Shown here: one piece after another, positions 52,177-61,062 of the stretch
How the letters are laid out: each line of letters starts with the position of its first letter
Numbering within the stretch: the stretch's first letter is position 1
Assembly: GCF_000359125.1 (NCBI RefSeq)
Contig: NZ_CAAF010000028.1
Location: 124,001-188,000, forward strand
Origin: Mesorhizobium sp. STM 4661
Lineage (GTDB): Bacteria; Pseudomonadota; Alphaproteobacteria; Rhizobiales; Rhizobiaceae
DNA length: 64,000 nucleotides
Direction: 5' to 3'
Program-made: the position numbers and the translations under genes
The notes under the pieces: generated by a model
What the model saw: only the letters and a program-made list of their open reading frames with translations
Databases searched by the model: none
What the model was told of the DNA's origin: nothing

Positions 52177-52568
52177 GCGACATCAATTCCGGCCGGAGCG
52201 ACAAGCCCACGCCGCGCCAGACCGACCGCTGGCTGGAACCAGGTCCGACCAATGCGCTGGTCATTTACATCCTCTACCTCGCCAGCCTGGTCATCGGCAT
52301 CACCAGCATTGTCGGCATCGTTCTGGCCTATATCAACCGCGGCAAATCAGGCGGCTTTGTCGAGAGCCACTACACCTTCCTGATCCGCACCTTCTGGATC
52401 GGCCTGCTCTATGCGCTGATCTCGGTGGTGCTGATGATGGCGGTGGTCGGCGTCGTGCTGATGTTCGCCGTCGCCGTCTGGTTCATCGCCCGCTGCATTC
52501 TCGGCCTGCAGGCGTTGCAGCGCGGCGAGCCTGTCAAAAACCCGGAAAGCTGGTTCCTGGGATTATAG
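52173..52568 (+). CDS. DUF4870-like small membrane protein
   Basis: A 131-residue protein with three hydrophobic segments (ALVIYILYLASLVIGI, FWIGLLYALISVVLMMAVVG, VLMFAVAVWFIARCILGLQA), as in the Tic20/DUF4870 group. It is translationally coupled to glcE and precedes glcF, so it belongs to the glc operon. It may help membrane attachment of the oxidase or act on an unrelated membrane process; the sequence does not decide. Confidence 0.8.
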   Translation: MSDINSGRSDKPTPRQTDRWLEPGPTNALVIYILYLASLVIGITSIVGIVLAYINRGKSGGFVESHYTFLIRTFWIGLLYALISVVLMMAVVGVVLMFAVAVWFIARCILGLQALQRGEPVKNPESWFLGL

Positions 52569-52635
52569 AGCATGATCCCGAACCGAAGGACCGCGCCAGC
52601 GAAAAGTGGGGACCGGTTTTCGGAAAAGATCATGG
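52568..52635. repeat. RIME-like palindrome between DUF4870 and glcF
   Basis: GAGCATGATCCCGAA (52568-52582) pairs with the right flank GGAAAAGATCATG, with centre AAAAGTGGGGACCGGTTTTC. It is a variant of the elements at 3393 and 37591, here inside a probable operon. Confidence 0.7.
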
Positions 52636-52656
52636 TCAGGCAGTAAGGATTTTCTA

Positions 52657-53985
52657 GTGCAGACTAATTTTTCGCTTGCCCAGCTTGCCGATCCGCATGT
52701 CGCGGAATCGGAGAAGATCCTGCGCAAATGCGTGCATTGCGGCTTCTGCACCGCCACCTGCCCGACCTATGTGACGCTCGGCAACGAGCTGGATTCGCCG
52801 CGCGGACGGATCTACCTGATCAAGGACATGCTGGAGAACGGCCGTCCGGCCGACAGGGAGATCGTCACCCATATCGACCGCTGCCTGTCCTGCCTTGCCT
52901 GCATGACCACTTGCCCGTCGGGCGTCAATTACATGCATCTGGTCGACCATGCCCGCGCTCATATCGAGGAGACCTACAGGCGGCCACTGCTCGATCGGCT
53001 GACGCGCGCCGTGCTGGCCTTGGTGCTGCCCTACCCGTCGCGCTTCCGCGCCGCGCTGAAACTGGCTAAGCTGGGCAAGCCATTCATCGGTCTGTTCGAA
53101 AAAATCCCCGCGCTGAAGCCGCTAGTCTCGATGCTCAGGCTTGCGCCGGCATCGATACCCGCAGCATCGCCCATGGCCTCTCCGGGCGTCCATGCCGGGC
53201 AGGGGGCAAAAAGAGGCCGCGTCGCGATCCTCACCGGCTGCGCCCAATCGGTGCTCGATCCGGCCATCAACGACACGACGATTGCGCTGCTGACGCGGCT
53301 CGGCATCGAGGTGGTCGTGCCTGAGGGCGAGGCCTGCTGCGGCGCGCTGGTGCATCACATGGGGCGGGAGGAGGCTGCCCTTGCCTCAGCGAGGCGCAAT
53401 GTCGACGCCTGGACGCGCGCCATCGAGAATGGCGGATTGGATGCCATCGTCATCACGGCGTCGGGCTGCGGCACCACTATCAAGGATTACGGTTTCATGC
53501 TGCGCCTCGACCCGGCCTATGCCGACAAGGCGGCGCGCGTCTCGGCGCTCGCCAAGGACATCACCGAATATCTGGCTGTTCTCGACCTGCCGGAGCCGGT
53601 GCGCAAGCCCGGCACCATCGTTGCCTATCATTCCGCCTGCTCGATGCAGCACGGCCAGAAGATCACCCGCCAGCCGAAAGAGCTGCTGGCCAAGGCCGGC
53701 TTCGTCGTGCGCGAGCCGCGCGAGGGCCATTTATGCTGCGGCTCGGCCGGCACCTACAACATCCTGCAATCCGAGATCTCGGCAAAGCTGCGTGACCGCA
53801 AGGTGAAAAACATCGAGGCGACCGGCGCGGAAGTCGTCGCCACCGGCAATATCGGCTGCATCACCCAGATCGCGTCCGCCGCGAAACTGCCGGTCGTGCA
53901 TACGATAAAACTGCTCGACTGGGCCTATGGTGGGCCGAAGCCGGAAGGCGTTGCGGAAGACAGTGCGATCTTGGCAGCCGAGTGA
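52657..53985 (+). CDS. glcF: glycolate oxidase iron-sulfur subunit
   Basis: A 442-residue iron-sulfur subunit passing electrons from GlcDE to quinone. Two ferredoxin motifs are present (CVHCGFCTATCP and CLSCLACMTTCP), then two CCG domains with GEACCGAL and HLCCGSAGTYN. The start is a GTG at 52657 with AAGGA upstream; an in-frame ATG at 52606 would begin inside the repeat and is rejected. Last gene of the glc operon. Confidence 0.95.
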   Translation: MQTNFSLAQLADPHVAESEKILRKCVHCGFCTATCPTYVTLGNELDSPRGRIYLIKDMLENGRPADREIVTHIDRCLSCLACMTTCPSGVNYMHLVDHARAHIEETYRRPLLDRLTRAVLALVLPYPSRFRAALKLAKLGKPFIGLFEKIPALKPLVSMLRLAPASIPAASPMASPGVHAGQGAKRGRVAILTGCAQSVLDPAINDTTIALLTRLGIEVVVPEGEACCGALVHHMGREEAALASARRNVDAWTRAIENGGLDAIVITASGCGTTIKDYGFMLRLDPAYADKAARVSALAKDITEYLAVLDLPEPVRKPGTIVAYHSACSMQHGQKITRQPKELLAKAGFVVREPREGHLCCGSAGTYNILQSEISAKLRDRKVKNIEATGAEVVATGNIGCITQIASAAKLPVVHTIKLLDWAYGGPKPEGVAEDSAILAAE

Positions 53986-54007
53986 AGTCCACCACTCGGC
54001 CAGGCGC

Positions 54008-54928
54008 CTATTCCGCCGCGAGCTTGTCCACCACGCCGTAGGTCGCCTGGTAGAGCGCGCGCTGGCGGCTGAGCGCCACCATCGTGTTGCGCAGCAGGAT
54101 CGCCACGGTGAGCGGGCCGACACCGCCCGGCACCGGCGTGATCCAGGAGGCGACTTCCTTGACGCTGTCGGTATCGACGTCGCCGACGATGCGGCTCTCG
54201 CCGTCCGGCCCGATCTCCGAATTGATGCCGATGTCGATCACTGCGGCGCCCGGCTTGACCATGTCGGCCTTGATCAATCGCGGCCGGCCGACGGCCACGA
54301 ACAACGCATCGGCACGGCGCGCATGGGCGGCCACCGAGCGCGTCATGTGATGGCAGACCGTCACGGTTGCGCCCTCGCTCATCAGCAGGAAGGCGATCGG
54401 CTTGCCGACGATTTCGGAGTGGCCGACGATGACGACTTCGAGCCCCTTGAGGTCGAGGCCGGTCTCCTTGAGCAGTTCCACCGAAGCGGCGGCCGTGCAG
54501 GGGGCAAGATCGAGCTGGTTGTAGACGATGTTGCCGATCGAGGCCGGATGCATGCCCTCGACGTCCTTGAGCGGATGCACCGCCGCCTGCAGCGTCTTGA
54601 TCGGGATATGCGCCGGCACCGGCCGCTGGATGATGATGCCGGTGACACGCGGATCGGCGTTCAGCCCATGGATCGCCGCTTCCAGTTCGCCGGCGGTGAT
54701 GTCGGCGGGAAAGCGCCGCTCCTCGAATTCGATGCCGGCCAATGCCGCCTTGGCGCGCTGGTTGCGCACATAAACATCCACCGCCGCCGTGTCGCCGACG
54801 GTGATCGACACGAGCTTGGGCGGAAAACCCTCGGCGATCGCGATCGCTGCGTCCTCGCGCACAGCGGCGATGATACGTTGGGCGACCGGGCCGCCCCGGA
54901 GATAGCGGCTGTCGTCGGGCAGGGACAT
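54008..54928 (-). CDS. folD: methylene-tetrahydrofolate dehydrogenase/cyclohydrolase
   Basis: A 306-residue bifunctional one-carbon enzyme. The substrate site has VYVRNQRAKAALAGI (catalytic Lys shifted by one relative to YVKNK-type enzymes: the motif reads YVRNQRAK), and GIIIQRPVPAHI, VVIVGHSEIVGKP and the C-terminal TPVPGGVGPLTVAILLRNT are standard FolD motifs. The common QLPLP is QRPVP here. The ATG at 54928 is preferred; an ATG at 54967 lacks a ribosome site. Confidence 0.9.
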   Translation of the reverse strand: MSLPDDSRYLRGGPVAQRIIAAVREDAAIAIAEGFPPKLVSITVGDTAAVDVYVRNQRAKAALAGIEFEERRFPADITAGELEAAIHGLNADPRVTGIIIQRPVPAHIPIKTLQAAVHPLKDVEGMHPASIGNIVYNQLDLAPCTAAASVELLKETGLDLKGLEVVIVGHSEIVGKPIAFLLMSEGATVTVCHHMTRSVAAHARRADALFVAVGRPRLIKADMVKPGAAVIDIGINSEIGPDGESRIVGDVDTDSVKEVASWITPVPGGVGPLTVAILLRNTMVALSRQRALYQATYGVVDKLAAE

Positions 54929-55063
54929 GAACGTCTGACCTTTGTCTGGAAGCGTTGCCGCCGACATAGCAAAAGAACGGGCAAAAGGGCAGCGTGAAAA
55001 GCGAACCGCTATGCCTCGCGCGCGACCTGCCGGCGCAGGCTTGCCTCGATCAGCCGGAAACGA

Positions 55064-55095
55064 AAAGGGCAGCACGGTTTCCCATGCTGCCCTTT
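55064..55095 (-). terminator. terminator after the L,D-transpeptidase gene
   Basis: AAAGGGCAGCA (55064-55074) and TGCTGCCCTTT (55085-55095) form an 11-bp stem with a 10-base loop. On the minus strand the stem runs into TTTTC. It stops transcripts leaving 55187 before folD. Confidence 0.8.
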
Positions 55096-55186
55096 CGTGA
55101 CTGACCGTATCCCCACACGGCCCGTCCCCCGTTATCCCTATTCCAGAAATCTTCTGGACAGAATCACCAGTAAAATCAACCGGAGA

Positions 55187-55936
55187 TTACATCACCACAA
55201 CCGTCGTGCCAACATTGACCCGTTCGTAGAGATCGACGACGTCCTCGTTGCGCATGCGGATGCAGCCCGACGACACCGCGCCGCCGATCGTCCAGGGCTC
55301 GTTGGTGCCGTGGATACGGTATTCCGTCGAGCCGAGATAGAGCGCGCGCGCGCCGAGCGGGTTTTCCATGCCGCCGGCGAGATAGGTTGGCAGGTAACGG
55401 CCCTTGGCGGCCTCGCGTTTGATCATCGCCGCCGGTGGACGCCAGTCCGGCCACACCCTTTTGTTGGTGATCTTGTGCGCGCCCGACCATTCGAAGCCCG
55501 GCTTGCCGGTGCCGACGCCGTAGCGCCGCGCCTTGCCGTTCTTCCCGACCAGATAGAGGAAATTCTGCGTCGTATCGATGACGATCGTGCCCGGCTTCTG
55601 CGGGCCGTCATAGGCGACTTGCTGCGGCAGGTAGACCGGGTTCATCTGCGGCCGCGCGACCATGCGCTTGGCCGGCGCCTGCACCGCCGCCGTGCGCAGC
55701 CGGTCGGGCTGCTCCGGTTGCGCTTGCCGCCGATAACGCCGCTGCGGCTGCACCTCTTGCCGGCTTTGCCGGACGATGCCCGGGGCGTCGCCGAGCTGCA
55801 GCACCCAGGGCGCCGAAAGGTCGGGGCTCACCATCACCGGCGGCCTGTCGGCATAGCGGTCATTGGCGCTGGAGGCGGTGACGCCGGCGGCAACCATGGC
55901 CGCGGCGCCGAACAGGGAAAGGAACACTGACTTCAT
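55187..55936 (-). CDS. L,D-transpeptidase (YkuD/ErfK family)
   Basis: A 249-residue secreted enzyme that cross-links peptidoglycan 3-3 or anchors proteins to it. The signal peptide is MKSVFLSLFGAAAMVAAGVT. The catalytic YkuD domain spans about 120-249 with HGTNEPWTIGGAVSSGCIRM carrying the His and the nucleophile Cys. A basic Gln/Arg-rich linker lies between. The ATG at 55936 is set by the signal peptide; the long upstream extension is rejected. Mesorhizobium has many paralogues. Confidence 0.92.
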   Translation of the reverse strand: MKSVFLSLFGAAAMVAAGVTASSANDRYADRPPVMVSPDLSAPWVLQLGDAPGIVRQSRQEVQPQRRYRRQAQPEQPDRLRTAAVQAPAKRMVARPQMNPVYLPQQVAYDGPQKPGTIVIDTTQNFLYLVGKNGKARRYGVGTGKPGFEWSGAHKITNKRVWPDWRPPAAMIKREAAKGRYLPTYLAGGMENPLGARALYLGSTEYRIHGTNEPWTIGGAVSSGCIRMRNEDVVDLYERVNVGTTVVVM

Positions 55937-56143
55937 CGGAACGCACCTTGATCGTCGAACACGCGGGGAAAAGCCCCCGATTTCGCGAGCATTGGCGCGA
56001 AGCCGCAACCGAAACATGAATCGGAATGCGTAAAATGCCGAAGTGTCAGTAAACCTTTTGGTGTGGTTACCGGCCGGTTCAGGAATCTGGTAAAGCCGGG
56101 GTAAAAAGCGGCGCAAAGCCTATTAACGAACGGATTTCAAGTG

Positions 56144-56782
56144 ATGGAAAGTGAAAACACAGGCCTGCTCGCCGGTCCCGATGGTGTGAAGCGCTGCTTC
56201 TGGCACGGCAATCTGCCGGACTATCTGCACTACCACGACCATGAATGGGGCCGACCGGTCACCGATGACCGCAGGCTGTTCGAAAAGATCTGTCTCGAAG
56301 GTTTTCAGTCGGGCCTGTCCTGGCTGACCATATTGCGCAAGCGCGAGAATTTTCGCGCCGCCTTCGCCGGGTTCGATTTCGACAAGGTCGCCGCCTTCAC
56401 CGACAAGGACGTCGAGCGCCTGCTCGGCGATGCCGGCATCATCCGCCACCGTGGCAAGATCGTCTCGACCATCAACAACGCCAAACGCGCGCGCGAAATG
56501 GTCGATGTGTCAGGCTCAATGGCCGCCTGGTTCTGGAAGTTCGAACCAGGCCCCGACGAGCGGCCCGCAACCGTCGACCTCGCCCATCTGCGCGCCAACC
56601 CGACCACGGCGGTCTCGGTGCGCATTTCGAAGGAACTGAAAAAACGCGGCTGGAGCTTCGTCGGCCCGACCACCGTCTACGCCTTCATGCAGGCGATGGG
56701 GTTGGTCAACGACCATCTCGAGGGCTGCGTCTGCCGGGCGCAGGTGGAGAAGGAGCGGAAGGCGTTCAAACGGCCGAAATAG
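56144..56782 (+). CDS. tag: DNA-3-methyladenine glycosylase I
   Basis: A 212-residue base-excision enzyme removing 3-methyladenine. The start RCFWHG, HDHEWGRPV, FEKICLEGFQSGLSW and the end CVCRAQ, which contributes zinc ligands, match Tag. A GTG three bases earlier (56141) is an alternative start. It is monocistronic and followed by a MITE-like repeat. Confidence 0.95.
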   Translation: MESENTGLLAGPDGVKRCFWHGNLPDYLHYHDHEWGRPVTDDRRLFEKICLEGFQSGLSWLTILRKRENFRAAFAGFDFDKVAAFTDKDVERLLGDAGIIRHRGKIVSTINNAKRAREMVDVSGSMAAWFWKFEPGPDERPATVDLAHLRANPTTAVSVRISKELKKRGWSFVGPTTVYAFMQAMGLVNDHLEGCVCRAQVEKERKAFKRPK

Positions 56783-56783
56783 C

Positions 56784-56910
56784 ACCCTACCTCCCCCTTG
56801 TGGGCCCTTGTGGGGAGGTCGCGCCGAAGGCGCGGGTGGGGGTAAGACAAAGTTTTTTCGACCCCCACCCCGACGCTGCGCGTCGACCCTCCCCGCAAGG
56901 GGGAGGGTAG
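56784..56910. repeat. MITE-like long inverted repeat
   Basis: ACCCTACCTCCCCCTTGTGG at left pairs with GGGGGAGGGTAGG at right; the inside contains GGGTGGGGGT and ACCCCCACCCC, as in the element at 48567. A duplicated CCCTTGTGGG gives the left arm a small internal tandem copy. Confidence 0.75.
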
Positions 56911-56918
56911 GACAAAAC

Positions 56919-57170
56919 TCAAGCGCCGCTGGCGCCCGCGAGAAAGAGCCCGGCAACGATGGCCGCCACAGTGGCAAGGGCGGGGTAGATCACCAGCAGG
57001 CCGGTCATCAGCGCATCGCGCATAGTCGGGCCTTGGCGTTCTTCAGCGGCGGCTTCGAACGGACCCGCCATCTGGCTTACCACCCTCAGCGCATGGTCAT
57101 CGGCCGAACGCAGCCTGGCGGGCATGGCGTGGGCAGAGCCGTTGATGTTTGTTCCTTGTGCCGTGGTCAT
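56919..57170 (-). CDS. small membrane protein of unknown function
   Basis: An 83-residue protein with a polar N terminus (MTTAQGTNINGSAHAMPARL) and a C-terminal hydrophobic hairpin (LLVIYPALATVAAIVAGLFL). The ATG is preceded by GGGG-type purines. No family is recognised. The gene lies between a MITE-like repeat and hisS. Confidence 0.45.
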   Translation of the reverse strand: MTTAQGTNINGSAHAMPARLRSADDHALRVVSQMAGPFEAAAEERQGPTMRDALMTGLLVIYPALATVAAIVAGLFLAGASGA

Positions 57171-57375
57171 TGCCCCGAACCCCTTGTTTCGGCGCGCTTA
57201 TCGGCCCTGATTGTGTCGGCACGGTGCCGCGTTGATGGCGGAATTGTTTCAGCTTATTTCCTTCTGCGCAAAGGGAGAAGGCCAGGTGCAAACCCTTGCC
57301 GGTCAAGATCGCATCGGTTAGGACACGCCCACTCGAAATGAAGTCATCGATTACTTAGCAAAAAGACCCATCCCC

Positions 57376-58935
57376 ATGGCCGACAAATCGGAAAAGACGA
57401 AAGCGCGGCTGCCGCGCGGCTTTGCCGACCGCAGCGCCGACGACATCCGCGCCGTCGAGAAGATGATGGCGACGATCCGTGGCGTCTACGAGCTTTACGG
57501 CTTCGAGCCGGTCGAGCAGCCGCTGATCGAATACACCGATGCGCTGGGCAAATTCCTGCCCGACCAGGACCGGCCGAACGAAGGCGTGTTCTCGTTCCAG
57601 GACGATGACGACCAGTGGCTGTCGCTGCGCTACGACCTGACCGCGCCGACGGCGCGTTTCGTCGCCGAGAATTATGACAAGCTGCCGAAACCCTATCGCA
57701 GCTATCGCTCCGGCTGGGTGTTCCGCAACGAGAAGCCCGGCCCCGGCCGCTTCCGCCAGTTCATGCAGTTCGATGCCGACACGGTGGGTACGCCGGGCGT
57801 TGCCGCGGACGCCGAGATGGCGATGATGATGGCCGACGTGATGGAAGCGCTTGGCATCAAGCGCGGCGACTATGTCATCCGGGTCAACAATCGGAAGGTT
57901 CTCGACGGCGTGCTGGAGGCGATCGGCCTTGGCGGCGATCAGAATGCCGGGCGCCGGCTGACCGTGCTTCGCGGCATCGACAAACTGGACAAGATCGGCC
58001 CCGAAGGCATCGGGCAGTTGCTCGGCGCCGGGCGCAAGGATGAAAGCGGCGACTTCACTAAGGGTGCCGGTCTTGAGCGCAAGGCCATTGAGACGGTGCT
58101 TTATTTCATGAATTACGAGCCGGGTCCGGAAGCCGGTTCATGGCGGAAGCTGGAGACCGCCACCGACATTTCGCCCAACGCCGCCCAAATCCGCTGGCTG
58201 AAGACGCTCGATTACTTCGCCGAGACCGGCCGCGAAGGCGTTGAGGAGCTCGCCGCCATAGGCTCTATCGTCGATAGCGCCGGTTATCATGATGGCCGTG
58301 TCGTCATCGATACCTCGGTCGTGCGCGGCCTCGAATATTACACCGGCCCGGTCTTCGAGGCCGAACTGTTGGCCGAGATCCCCAATGAGGACGGCCAGAT
58401 CGTCCGCTTCGGTTCCGTCGGCGGCGGTGGCCGCTATGACGGACTGGTCTCGCGCTTCCGTGGCGAGCCGGTGCCGGCGACCGGCTTTTCCATCGGCGTC
58501 TCCCGCCTGATGACGGCGCTGAAGAACCTCGGCAAGCTCGACACGTCGGACGTGATCGCCCCCATCGTCGTGCTGGTGATGGACAAGGACACCGAAAGCC
58601 TCGGCCGTTACCAGAAGATGGTCAGCGAGCTGCGCGCTGCCGGCATCCGCTCCGAAATGTATCTCGGCGGCGCCGGCATGAAGGCACAACTCAAATATGC
58701 CGACCGCCGCGGCAGCCCCGTCGCCATCATCCAGGGCGGCGACGAGCGTGCCAGGGGCGAGGTGCAGATCAAGGACCTGATCGAAGGCGCGCGCATGTCG
58801 GCCGAGATATCGGACAACGCCGAATGGCGCGCGGCCCGGCCGGCGCAGGTGACGGTTGCGGAGAGCGGGCTGGTCGGTGAGGTCAAGAAGATCCTGGCGG
58901 CGCAGGCGGCTGATCGCGCGAAAGGTGGCGCTTGA
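57376..58935 (+). CDS. hisS: histidyl-tRNA synthetase
   Basis: Charges tRNA-His. The 519-residue protein is longer than the E. coli enzyme (about 424) and is of the divergent alphaproteobacterial type. Motifs: [20 protein letters not shown] at the start, [20 protein letters not shown] (motif 2 area), [14 protein letters not shown] (histidine site) and GGGGRYDGL with [11 protein letters not shown] (motif 3). The enzyme group recognises a tRNA-His without G-1 and with A73, exactly the form encoded at 17991. It starts a hisS-hisZ-hisG cluster. Confidence 0.95.
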   Translation: MADKSEKTKARLPRGFADRSADDIRAVEKMMATIRGVYELYGFEPVEQPLIEYTDALGKFLPDQDRPNEGVFSFQDDDDQWLSLRYDLTAPTARFVAENYDKLPKPYRSYRSGWVFRNEKPGPGRFRQFMQFDADTVGTPGVAADAEMAMMMADVMEALGIKRGDYVIRVNNRKVLDGVLEAIGLGGDQNAGRRLTVLRGIDKLDKIGPEGIGQLLGAGRKDESGDFTKGAGLERKAIETVLYFMNYEPGPEAGSWRKLETATDISPNAAQIRWLKTLDYFAETGREGVEELAAIGSIVDSAGYHDGRVVIDTSVVRGLEYYTGPVFEAELLAEIPNEDGQIVRFGSVGGGGRYDGLVSRFRGEPVPATGFSIGVSRLMTALKNLGKLDTSDVIAPIVVLVMDKDTESLGRYQKMVSELRAAGIRSEMYLGGAGMKAQLKYADRRGSPVAIIQGGDERARGEVQIKDLIEGARMSAEISDNAEWRAARPAQVTVAESGLVGEVKKILAAQAADRAKGGA

Positions 58936-58936
58936 A

Positions 58937-59094
58937 CACCCCCCTCTGGCCTGCCGGCCATCTCCCCCGCAAGGGGGGAGATCGGCAGCTTCAGGCCCGG
59001 CGCCTCTTCGCAAAGGCTGGAGATTGGCGAAAGCCCATGCGACATCTAATCTCCCCCCTTGCGGGGGAGATGGCCGGCTGGCCAGAGGGGGGTG
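58937..59094. repeat. MITE-like inverted repeat between hisS and hisZ
   Basis: CACCCCCCTCTGGCCTGCCG at left is nearly the reverse complement of the right end (GGCTGGCCAGAGGGGGGTG), and ATCTCCCCCGCAAGGGGGGA is matched by CTCCCCCCTTGCGGGGGAGA. About 158 bases fold into one long stem with a 70-base unpaired middle. It separates hisS from hisZ. Confidence 0.75.
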
Positions 59095-59113
59095 CCTCGC
59101 GCCCATCTTGCCA

Positions 59114-60235
59114 ATGACCTCCCGCTATCCCGCCATCGCCGCCGACATCACCAGCCTCTTCGCCGCGCGCAACACCCATGCTGTTGAGGTCGCGGTGCTG
59201 CAACCCGCAGACCCCTTCCTCGACATGGCCGGCGAGGATCTGCGCCGCCGTATCTTTCTCACCGAAAGCGAGACGGGAAAGACGCTGTGCCTGCGGCCGG
59301 AATTCACCATTCCCGTCTGCCTCGACCACATCAGCTCGCAGGCCGGCACGCCGCGCCGCTATTCCTATCTCGGCGAGGTCTTCCGCCAGCGCCGCGAAGG
59401 TGGCAATGAGTTCTTCCAGGCCGGCATCGAGGATCTCGGCGACCGCGACACGGCCGCCGCCGACGCCCGTTCGCTGGCCGATGCGCATGCTTTGCTGTCA
59501 CTTGTGCTGCCGGGCCAGGCCCTGACGATCACGCTGGGCGACCAGACCATATTCGAGGCGGTGCTGGCGGCGCTTGGCCTGCCGCGGGGCTGGCGCATGC
59601 GACTGGCGCGGGCCTTCGGCTCGGCGGCGATGCTGGAGGCGGCCCTTGCCGATCTCGCCAATCCGCCGCGCAACGGCCAGATCTCCGGTCCGGTCGCGTC
59701 TCTTGTGCTGGACGGTGATCTGGAAGGGCTCTCGGCGCATATCGCCGGCGGCATGGAGGAGGCCGGGCTGTCGGCATCGGCCGGGCGCTCGCCTGCCGAC
59801 ATCGCGCGGCGGCTGATCGAGAAGGCCGAATTGCGCAGTGTGCGGCTATCGAACGAGGCGTTTTCGGCGCTGAAGACATTTCTGGCGATCGACGTGCCGC
59901 TCGATGGCGCGGCCCAGGCGCTCGAAGCCTTTGCATCGGGTTCCGGCCTTTCACTGGGCGCGGCGCTGGAGAATTTCGCCGCCCGCGCCCGCGCGATCGA
60001 AGCGCATGGCCTGCCGGTCAAAAAAATCCGCTACGACGCCGCCTTCGGCCGTCCGCTCGATTACTACACCGGCCTCGTCTTCGAGATCGCGGCGGAAAAT
60101 GGCGACCGGCCGCTGGCCGGCGGCGGCCGCTACGACCGCCTGCTGACGCTGCTTGGCGCAAAAACGCCGATCCCCGGCGTCGGCTTTTCCGTCTGGCTCG
60201 ACCGCATCGAGGCGCTGCGGGAGAAGGCGCCATGA
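59114..60235 (+). CDS. hisZ: ATP phosphoribosyltransferase regulatory subunit
   Basis: A 373-residue HisRS-like protein lacking aminoacylation function, required for the short form of HisG. It has the class II core ([45 protein letters not shown]) but no anticodon-binding domain. The ATG at 59114 lies after the repeat; longer in-frame forms read through repeat sequence and are rejected. It overlaps hisG by four bases. Confidence 0.94.
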   Translation: MTSRYPAIAADITSLFAARNTHAVEVAVLQPADPFLDMAGEDLRRRIFLTESETGKTLCLRPEFTIPVCLDHISSQAGTPRRYSYLGEVFRQRREGGNEFFQAGIEDLGDRDTAAADARSLADAHALLSLVLPGQALTITLGDQTIFEAVLAALGLPRGWRMRLARAFGSAAMLEAALADLANPPRNGQISGPVASLVLDGDLEGLSAHIAGGMEEAGLSASAGRSPADIARRLIEKAELRSVRLSNEAFSALKTFLAIDVPLDGAAQALEAFASGSGLSLGAALENFAARARAIEAHGLPVKKIRYDAAFGRPLDYYTGLVFEIAAENGDRPLAGGGRYDRLLTLLGAKTPIPGVGFSVWLDRIEALREKAP

Positions 60236-60930
60236 TCACGCTGGCGATCCCGTCGAAAGGCCGGCTCAAGGAGCAGGCGCTGGAGGTGCTGGCCAAGGCC
60301 GGGCTTGCCGTCAACCTGTCCGGCGACGAGCGCAAATACCGCGCCCGCATCGAAGGCGCCAAAAACATCGAGGTGGCGTTCCTGTCGGCCTCCGAAATCG
60401 CCGGCGAAATCGGCCAGGGCGCGGTCGATCTCGGCATCACAGGCGAGGACCTGCTGCGCGAGAGCCTTGCAGACTGGGAGACGCGTGCCGAGATTGTTGC
60501 CCGCCTTGGCTTCGGCAATGCCGATGTGGTGGTGGCGGTGCCCGACATCTGGCTCGATGTCGACAGCATGGCCGATCTCGACGACGTTGCCGCCGATTTC
60601 CGCCAGCGCCACGGAAGGCGGCTCAGGATCGCCACCAAATACTGGCGGCTGGCCCAACAATTCTTTTCGCAAAAGCACGGCATCCAGGTCTACCGCATCG
60701 TCGAGAGCCTCGGCGCCACCGAGGGCGCGCCGGCGGCGGGATTGGCCGATGTCATCGTCGATATCACCACCACCGGCTCGACGCTGCGCGCCAATCACCT
60801 GAAGGTGCTGGGTGACGGCGTCGTGCTGCGCTCGCAGGCCTGCCTTGTCGCATCGAGGAAGCAGCGTGCGGCCGCCGATGAGGCGGTTCTCCGCGACATT
60901 GCCGCGAAGATGACGGCGCTGGTTAGATAG
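60232..60930 (+). CDS. hisG: ATP phosphoribosyltransferase catalytic subunit, short form
   Basis: First enzyme of histidine synthesis. The 232-residue length is that of the short HisG (HisGs), which lacks the C-terminal feedback domain and needs HisZ, encoded just upstream with an ATGA overlap. Motifs: [31 protein letters not shown] and the PRPP loop [16 protein letters not shown]. Confidence 0.96.
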   Translation: MITLAIPSKGRLKEQALEVLAKAGLAVNLSGDERKYRARIEGAKNIEVAFLSASEIAGEIGQGAVDLGITGEDLLRESLADWETRAEIVARLGFGNADVVVAVPDIWLDVDSMADLDDVAADFRQRHGRRLRIATKYWRLAQQFFSQKHGIQVYRIVESLGATEGAPAAGLADVIVDITTTGSTLRANHLKVLGDGVVLRSQACLVASRKQRAAADEAVLRDIAAKMTALVR

Positions 60931-60942
60931 CGGTGGCGCAAT

Positions 60943-60982
60943 CCCCCTCTCCGTCTCGGCTTCGCCCGAGACGGAGAGGGGG
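60943..60982. repeat. hairpin related to the DUF559-cassette repeat
   Basis: CCCCCTCTCCGTCTCGG (60943-60959) pairs perfectly with CCGAGACGGAGAGGGGG (60966-60982) around CTTCGC. Its left arm equals the outer end of the repeats at 50341 and 50840. Without a T-run it is not a clear terminator, though it lies after hisG. Confidence 0.8.
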
Positions 60983-61062
60983 CCTCTGCCTCCACTACCA
61001 TCGACGGGATTTCCACCACCCGGCAGGGCTGATAGGCTCGGCCGTCTGCGGAGGAGACGGCG

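Noticed and set aside
60943-60982. Intrinsic terminator after hisG
   Set aside because: The 17-bp stem is perfect but no T-run follows on either strand; it matches the dispersed repeat instead.
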